Positions 36,401 to 39,685 of a DNA stretch of 39,685 bases are shown here, one piece after another. The notes below the pieces were generated by a model, which was given only the letters and a program-made list of their open reading frames with translations, made no database searches and was not told where the DNA came from. The DNA is from a virus. Location of the stretch: positions 1 to 39,685 of IMG/VR virus record IMGVR_UViG_3300028384_000779; one strand, 5' to 3'. The first letter of the stretch is position 1. Every line of letters begins with the position of its first letter. The position numbers were made by a program, and so were the translations under genes.

Positions 36401-36829
36401 ATGGCATACAGCGGTAAGTTCGTTCCTAAACGCCCGGAAAAATATTCTGGCGATCCTTCTAACATTATTTATAGAAGTTTGTGGGAACTAAAGCTAATGA
36501 AGTATTTAGATGCGCACTCTGAGATAGTTAAATGGGCTTCGGAGGAGTTTGCTATACCGTACCGAAGTCCAATAGACAGACGTATGCACAGATACTTTCC
36601 GGACTTCTGGGTAGAAAAGTCAAACGGTGAACAGATAGTGATTGAAGTTAAACCAAAGCAGCAACTTGTACCGCCAAAAAAGCCAAAACGTCAAACAAGA
36701 AGATACTTGAAAGAAATGCACACCTATGCTATCAATCAACGTAAGTTTGAGGTCGCAGAAGAATTTTGCAAAAATCGAGGAATGAAATTTATGATCATGA
36801 CTCAAGATAACTTAGGAGTTATAGGCTAA
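36401..36829 (+). CDS. 4: Head completion protein gp4 (nuclease-like)
   Basis: The ATG at 36401 is preferred over an in-frame TTG at 36383 because the T4 homologue also begins a few residues before the GGKFVPK-type block (here MAYSGKFVPKRPEKYSGDP). The 142 aa match T4 gp4 (150): IIYRSLWELKLMKYLDAHSE, then IVKWASEEFAIPYRSPID, HRYFPDFWVE and IVIEVKPKQQ. The conserved E, PDF and E-x-K residues are those of a TnsA/PD-(D/E)xK-like fold. In T4, gp4 acts with gp50/gp65 to finish filled heads before tail joining. No clear Shine-Dalgarno sequence precedes the ATG; the 20-bp gap also holds the gp48 ribosome site on the other strand. Confidence 0.88.
   Translation: MAYSGKFVPKRPEKYSGDPSNIIYRSLWELKLMKYLDAHSEIVKWASEEFAIPYRSPIDRRMHRYFPDFWVEKSNGEQIVIEVKPKQQLVPPKKPKRQTRRYLKEMHTYAINQRKFEVAEEFCKNRGMKFMIMTQDNLGVIG
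36466..36473 (-). promoter_or_regulatory. Late promoter box TATAAATA for the leftward run
   Basis: It is a perfect T4 late box read leftward, 86 bases before the gp48 ATG at 36380. It lies antisense inside gene 4, so leftward transcription would start within gene 4. Confidence 0.6.
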
Positions 36830-37488
36830 TGCCAGCATACGCGTTCAAGAGAGTTCTCAAAATGACAGAGGATAACTTCGATATGGAATTTAAGTCCATG
36901 AGGGATCTTTATGTCAAAGAAAATGGCGACCCAATTGAGTATCTTAGAGAGATGGCCCAAGAGGAGGTCAATAAAAGACCACAAAAAGTTTTGCAAGGTG
37001 CTGGACGTACAAAGCGACTTCTTCCTGGACGATTGTATATGTTCAAGTACAATCCAGTTGGAAAAGGTACAGAGAGACTTCCATACTACGATATGTTTCC
37101 TGTCGTGTTAGTTATCAATGTGTACGATAAATACTTCCAAGGCATCAATTTCCATTACCTGCCTCCAATATACAGAGCAGAGTTAATGGACCAGCTTTAT
37201 AGATTTGTTATTGCTCCAGACGTACAATCAAAAGACATAGGCTCATCGATACGAGCTAGATTGAACACAAATAGAGTTGACTACGGTTTTATGAGCAAAC
37301 GATTTAATCTAAGATCATTTAAACCAATGTTCAAAAGGTATAGAAGGTCTAATGTAGTTGGTCCTTACTTGTACGTTCCTCCTATCGGTTGGGACGCAGT
37401 TATGATGATGCCGCTTCAGAGGTTTAGAGGAGCTGGTATAAATAGAGTATACAAGGACTCTTTAGAGAAGAGAAGACGACGTGGCTAA
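36829..37488 (+). CDS. Conserved late protein, 219 aa, function unknown
   Basis: Its ATG overlaps the gp4 stop (TAATG), with TTAGGAG upstream, so it is coupled to gp4. Key blocks are LLPGRLYMFKYNPVGKGTE, LPYYDMFPVVLVINVYDKYF and GINFHYLPPIYRAELMDQLY. This 'PG-x-LY...LPYYD-x-FP...NFHYLPP' pattern recurs in uncharacterised proteins of many T4-like phages. The C-terminus is strongly basic (KDSLEKRRRRG), which would suit DNA contact. Position next to gene 4 recalls T4 gene 2 (DNA end protector), but I see no sequence proof. The perfect late box for the next gene lies in its last codons. Confidence 0.6.
   Translation: MPAYAFKRVLKMTEDNFDMEFKSMRDLYVKENGDPIEYLREMAQEEVNKRPQKVLQGAGRTKRLLPGRLYMFKYNPVGKGTERLPYYDMFPVVLVINVYDKYFQGINFHYLPPIYRAELMDQLYRFVIAPDVQSKDIGSSIRARLNTNRVDYGFMSKRFNLRSFKPMFKRYRRSNVVGPYLYVPPIGWDAVMMMPLQRFRGAGINRVYKDSLEKRRRRG
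37437..37444 (+). promoter_or_regulatory. Late promoter box TATAAATA before the gp54-like gene
   Basis: It is a perfect T4 late box, read rightward inside the end of the 219-aa gene, 37 bases before the GTG at 37481. Confidence 0.6.
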
Positions 37489-38320
37489 ATTAAAAGACAT
37501 TGCATCAGACATATTTAACATTGCTAAGGGCATTGGTCTTAGTAAGCCGGCTACTGGTGATCAACAAGAATTCAGTCTTGACAAGTTCATGGGTAAGATG
37601 CAGGAGCGTAACAGTTTAGCTCGCGCAAACAGATACGTCGTTCGTATTGCCCCTCCTCAATGGGCTTTAGAATTGGGTGAGAAAGAGACTGCAGACGATT
37701 TAGTTTTCTTTTGCGATAATGTAAACTATCCTGGAACATCCATCATTCCAGTTGACATTAAGAGACAGGGACTAGGTACATTTGACCGTAGACCTTCCAA
37801 CATAATTGCTGATGAAGTAACAGCATCTTTTATGCTTGATAACACTGGACGTAATCTAAACTTTTTTCACAAGTGGGCTCAGAACATTGTAAACATGGAT
37901 GAATCAAAAGGTCCATACGGTGTAACCAACAATGCTACTTTTGGTGAGATCCAATACAGAGCTAGATACACAACCACGATGGAAATTGAGATGTACGATC
38001 AAGCTGCAAACTTGATTAATCGTGTTAAGATGTTTGAAGTATGGCCGTCTCAAATCTCACCAGTAACCCTTGGTTGGGCTCAGAATGATGAGTACGCAAG
38101 AGTCCAAGTTAACTTCCAACAAAGATATTATACTATCGATGAGTTTGAACCTACGGCTTCAGATCCTCGACAGATGAGTGCTTTTGAGCAGCTATTGAGA
38201 ATTGGTCAATCAGCAAGAGCTCTTAAGTCAAGTTTTAAAACACCTAACAACGTAGGTGATGTTATTAACGTTGTAAGCAACACCCAAACGTTCTTAAAGG
38301 CGCTTGGAGGTAAATCATAA
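37481..38320 (+). CDS. Tube-family protein, probable tube initiator gp54
   Basis: It starts at GTG 37481, overlapping the upstream gene by eight bases, with only a weak purine-rich ribosome site. The 279 aa show the tail-tube fold pattern: LARANRYVVRIAPPQ, LVFFCDNVNYPGTSIIPVD, a central ADEVTASFMLDNTGRNLNFF then HKWAQNIVN, and a C-terminal FEVWPSQISPVTLGWAQNDE followed by VNFQQRYYTIDEF. It is longer than the tube protein gp19 (163 aa in T4) and nearer to gp54 (320), with added N- and C-terminal helices. That, plus gene 48 and 26 nearby, favours gp54, the ring that starts the tube. A plain tail tube protein is the alternative. Confidence 0.65.
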   Translation: MAKLKDIASDIFNIAKGIGLSKPATGDQQEFSLDKFMGKMQERNSLARANRYVVRIAPPQWALELGEKETADDLVFFCDNVNYPGTSIIPVDIKRQGLGTFDRRPSNIIADEVTASFMLDNTGRNLNFFHKWAQNIVNMDESKGPYGVTNNATFGEIQYRARYTTTMEIEMYDQAANLINRVKMFEVWPSQISPVTLGWAQNDEYARVQVNFQQRYYTIDEFEPTASDPRQMSAFEQLLRIGQSARALKSSFKTPNNVGDVINVVSNTQTFLKALGGKS

Positions 38321-38332
38321 TGGAGAATTGTA

Positions 38333-39037
38333 ATGGCTTTACCCAAAATTCAGCAACCGCTGTTTCATTTAACACTACCTGTGTCTAAACTAAACGTAAA
38401 ATTCAGACCTTTCCTAGTAAAGGAAGAGAAGATTTTACTTATTGGTAAGGAAGGTGGTTCTGCTCAACAAATGACTGCGATCAAGCAACTGCTTAAAGAA
38501 GTAGTCATTGAACCCGAAGACTTTAAACCTCAGGATCTGACGCTTGTCGATATGGAATACTTGTTCATGAGATTGAGAGCAAGATCAGTACAAAACGTTG
38601 TTGAGCTCAGATATAGAGATAAAGAAGACGGAGAAGTGTATAAGTTTAGTATCGATCTAGATGAAGTAGAACCCGAATTCAGTGATGAACACGTCAGTGA
38701 AATTGATCTAGATGGCAATATTGGTGTCGTGCTTAGACAGCCTACACTTGGCATTGTAGAAAAGTTAAACATTAAAGAAGGCGAAGAGGCCAACCGAGAA
38801 TCAGTATACAAGTTGTTAGCAAGCTGTATTGAGAGAGTTTACGACAGTGAAGAGGTGTATGATGACTTCACAGAAAAGGAAGCAGTAGAGTTTTTGCAGA
38901 ATCTTGACATGGCAATGTTTGAGAAAATCAAAAAGTTTTACGATACTCTACCCAAGTTATCTTACACGCTGAACTACAAAAACAAGATGGACAATGAGAG
39001 AAAAATCGTTTTGCAGGGGTTAGCCGATTTTTTTTAA
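38333..39037 (+). CDS. 26: Baseplate hub / tail assembly protein gp26
   Basis: It starts at ATG 38333 behind TGGAGAATTGTA. The 234 aa begin MALPKIQQPLFHLTLPVSK then VKFRPFLVKEEKILLIGKEG, the signature of the T4 gp26 family (208 aa in T4). The middle is acidic (KFSIDLDEVEPEFSDEHVSE) and the end is helical (FLQNLDMAMFEKIKKFYDTL). In T4, gp26 is needed to build the baseplate hub. The last codons are GAT TTT TTT TAA, so the gene ends in a T8 run that is a -1 slippery site, and the stop overlaps the ATG of the next ORF. Confidence 0.8.
   Translation: MALPKIQQPLFHLTLPVSKLNVKFRPFLVKEEKILLIGKEGGSAQQMTAIKQLLKEVVIEPEDFKPQDLTLVDMEYLFMRLRARSVQNVVELRYRDKEDGEVYKFSIDLDEVEPEFSDEHVSEIDLDGNIGVVLRQPTLGIVEKLNIKEGEEANRESVYKLLASCIERVYDSEEVYDDFTEKEAVEFLQNLDMAMFEKIKKFYDTLPKLSYTLNYKNKMDNERKIVLQGLADFF
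39028..39035 (+). promoter_or_regulatory. Probable -1 ribosomal frameshift site (T8 run)
   Basis: Eight T residues give a T-TTT-TTT heptamer in the zero frame (39028-39034), immediately before the TAA of gene 26. A -1 slip reads TTA ATG TTG and continues into the next ORF, making a gp26-extension fusion of about 317 aa. Confidence 0.5.
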
Positions 39038-39285
39038 TGTTGCTGAGCCATAACACGCTCGCAAATTACTACTCAACCATTTTCGCATTGGTTCAGCATC
39101 ATAAATACAATATATACGACGTGGAACATTTGATTCCATATGAGCGTGATATTTACGTTGCTATGTTAGTCGACCACTTGAAGAAAGAAAAAGAAAAGTG
39201 GGAAGCGCGAAAGTCTCAGCAAAGTCAAAAGTGGGAAGCGCGAAAGTCTCAGCAAAGTCAAACAGTCAGGAGATATAAAAAGTAA
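39037..39285 (+). CDS. Small tail-assembly ORF, possible -1 frameshift extension of gp26
   Basis: The ATG at 39037 shares its A with the gene 26 stop (TAATG). The product is 82 aa: NTLANYYSTIFALVQHHKYN, then IYDVEHLIPYERDIYVAMLV, then a charged Lys/Glu tail. The 'Y-x-x-x-D-V-E-x-L-I-P-x-E-R-D-I-Y-V' block is typical of the second part of phage tail assembly chaperones. There is no separate Shine-Dalgarno sequence, so it is made either by re-initiation at TAATG or by frameshift. The C-terminus holds a perfect tandem duplication KWEARKSQQSQ x2. It lies just before the presumed tape measure gene, where such chaperones are found. Confidence 0.6.
   Translation: MLLSHNTLANYYSTIFALVQHHKYNIYDVEHLIPYERDIYVAMLVDHLKKEKEKWEARKSQQSQKWEARKSQQSQTVRRYKK
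39100..39107 (+). promoter_or_regulatory. Late-type box CATAAATA
   Basis: It is an NATAAATA match read rightward inside the small tail-assembly ORF, about 180 bases before the ATG at 39287. Confidence 0.3.
39196..39261 (+). repeat. 33-nt perfect tandem duplication
   Basis: Two identical 33-nt copies (39196-39228 and 39229-39261) code KWEARKSQQSQ twice in frame. The identity of the copies points to a very recent duplication. Confidence 0.95.
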
Positions 39286-39286
39286 C

Positions 39287-39613
39287 ATGGCAGAAGAAGA
39301 AACTAAAACATTTCACCCAGCTGACACCAACGGCGACGGTAAGGTAAGTCCAGAAGAAGAAAGAATGTATCTTGAGTTCAAGAGAAAGGAACTCGAAGAT
39401 GCAGATGCAATGAGAGATGCTCAACGAAGCATGACGTGGTTCGCACTGTTCGGACTACTGCTCTATCCGTTTGCAGTTGTACTCGCAGATGGCATTGGTC
39501 TCGACAATGCGTCTAAGATATTAGGTGACATGGCTGCAACCTACTTCGTGTCTGTAGCCGCAATCGTAGCTGCCTTCTTTGGTGGCCAAGCATACACATC
39601 GAATAAGAAGTAA
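39287..39613 (+). CDS. EF-hand protein with two membrane segments, 108 aa
   Basis: It starts at ATG 39287 with AGGAG about 14 bases upstream. Residues 13-24 (DTNGDGKVSPEE) form a complete EF-hand calcium loop: D1, N3, D5, G6, V8, S9, E12. A charged helix follows (YLEFKRKELEDADAMRDAQR). Two hydrophobic stretches are visible, MTWFALFGLLLYPFAVVLAD (~49-68) and MAATYFVSVAAIVAAFFGGQ (~82-101). That is the size and shape of a small membrane protein. A holin-like or virion-membrane role is possible but unproven; it lies among tail genes, and no lysis gene is visible nearby. Confidence 0.7.
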   Translation: MAEEETKTFHPADTNGDGKVSPEEERMYLEFKRKELEDADAMRDAQRSMTWFALFGLLLYPFAVVLADGIGLDNASKILGDMAATYFVSVAAIVAAFFGGQAYTSNKK

Positions 39614-39616
39614 CCT

Positions 39617-39685
39617 ATGGCGCTTCCAACAGTAGAAGTCAACGCTCATATAGATCCTAAGCCAATTGCTGATGCAATCGCTGAG
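39617..39685 (+). CDS. Start of a further late gene, cut by the window edge
   Basis: An ATG at 39617 opens 23 codons to the window end (MALPTVEVNAHIDPKPIADA...). It begins three bases after the stop of the EF-hand gene; no strong ribosome site is seen. Following gp26 and the chaperone-like ORF, the tape measure (gp29 role) is a reasonable guess, but 23 residues cannot show it. Confidence 0.45.
   Translation, partial: MALPTVEVNAHIDPKPIADAIAE

Noticed and set aside
36829-37488. Naming this gene as gene 2 (DNA end protector)
   Set aside because: Only the position beside gene 4 and the basic tail support it; I see no sequence match I can stand behind.

Overview
This window is part of the late, tail-building region of a tailed phage with a T4-like contractile tail. 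The genes for the baseplate hub, wedge and tube cap resemble T4 genes 4, 48, 53, 27, 5, 5.4, 25, 6, 8, 54 and 26. Several large structural proteins have no T4 counterpart but are of the kind found in marine T4-like phages: a DUF4815-type giant protein, a fibre with a peptidase S74 end, and fibres with an 'xPLRIK...EMTD.EMDY' N-terminus. The host cannot be read from the window, which holds no metabolic, photosynthesis, tRNA or integration genes. A marine bacterial host is an inference from the style of these families.

Layout. The two transcription units diverge from a 20-bp gap (36381-36400). Leftward (minus strand), in order, are tube cap gp48, wedge gp53, hub gp27-like, spike gp5 (without a lysozyme domain), PAAR tip gp5.4, an unknown 353-aa protein, wedge gp25, wedge gp6, an 1146-aa protein in the gp7 position, an enlarged gp8, a 2293-aa DUF4815-like protein, a 74-aa coiled-coil protein, a 1401-aa fibre with an S74 chaperone end, a 109-aa structural protein, an 1177-aa repeat fibre with a poly-glycine adhesin end, and a giant repeat fibre filling 8039 to 19. 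Rightward (plus strand) are gp4 head-completion protein, a conserved 219-aa protein, a gp54/tube-family protein, gp26, a small overlapping ORF reachable by -1 frameshift, an EF-hand membrane protein, and the first 23 codons of a further gene.

Genes are packed tightly, often with TAATG stop/start overlaps. T4-type late promoter boxes (TATAAATA or NATAAATA) lie inside the ends of upstream genes, in the same direction as the next gene.

The most unusual content is 19-11579. Two neighbouring genes are built almost entirely of a four-residue repeat with an aromatic at every fourth position (pattern [YFW]-x-[G/K/R]-x). The DNA shows nested periods of 12, 84 and 348 nt. In the larger gene the repeat runs through all three minus-strand frames, joined by two non-compensating frame changes (near 6081-6092 and 5707-5734). 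That gene is either broken or phase-variable, or the assembly has errors there. A second notable signal is a T8 run at the end of gene 26 that makes a canonical -1 slippery heptamer into an overlapping ORF, a tail-assembly-chaperone-like arrangement.
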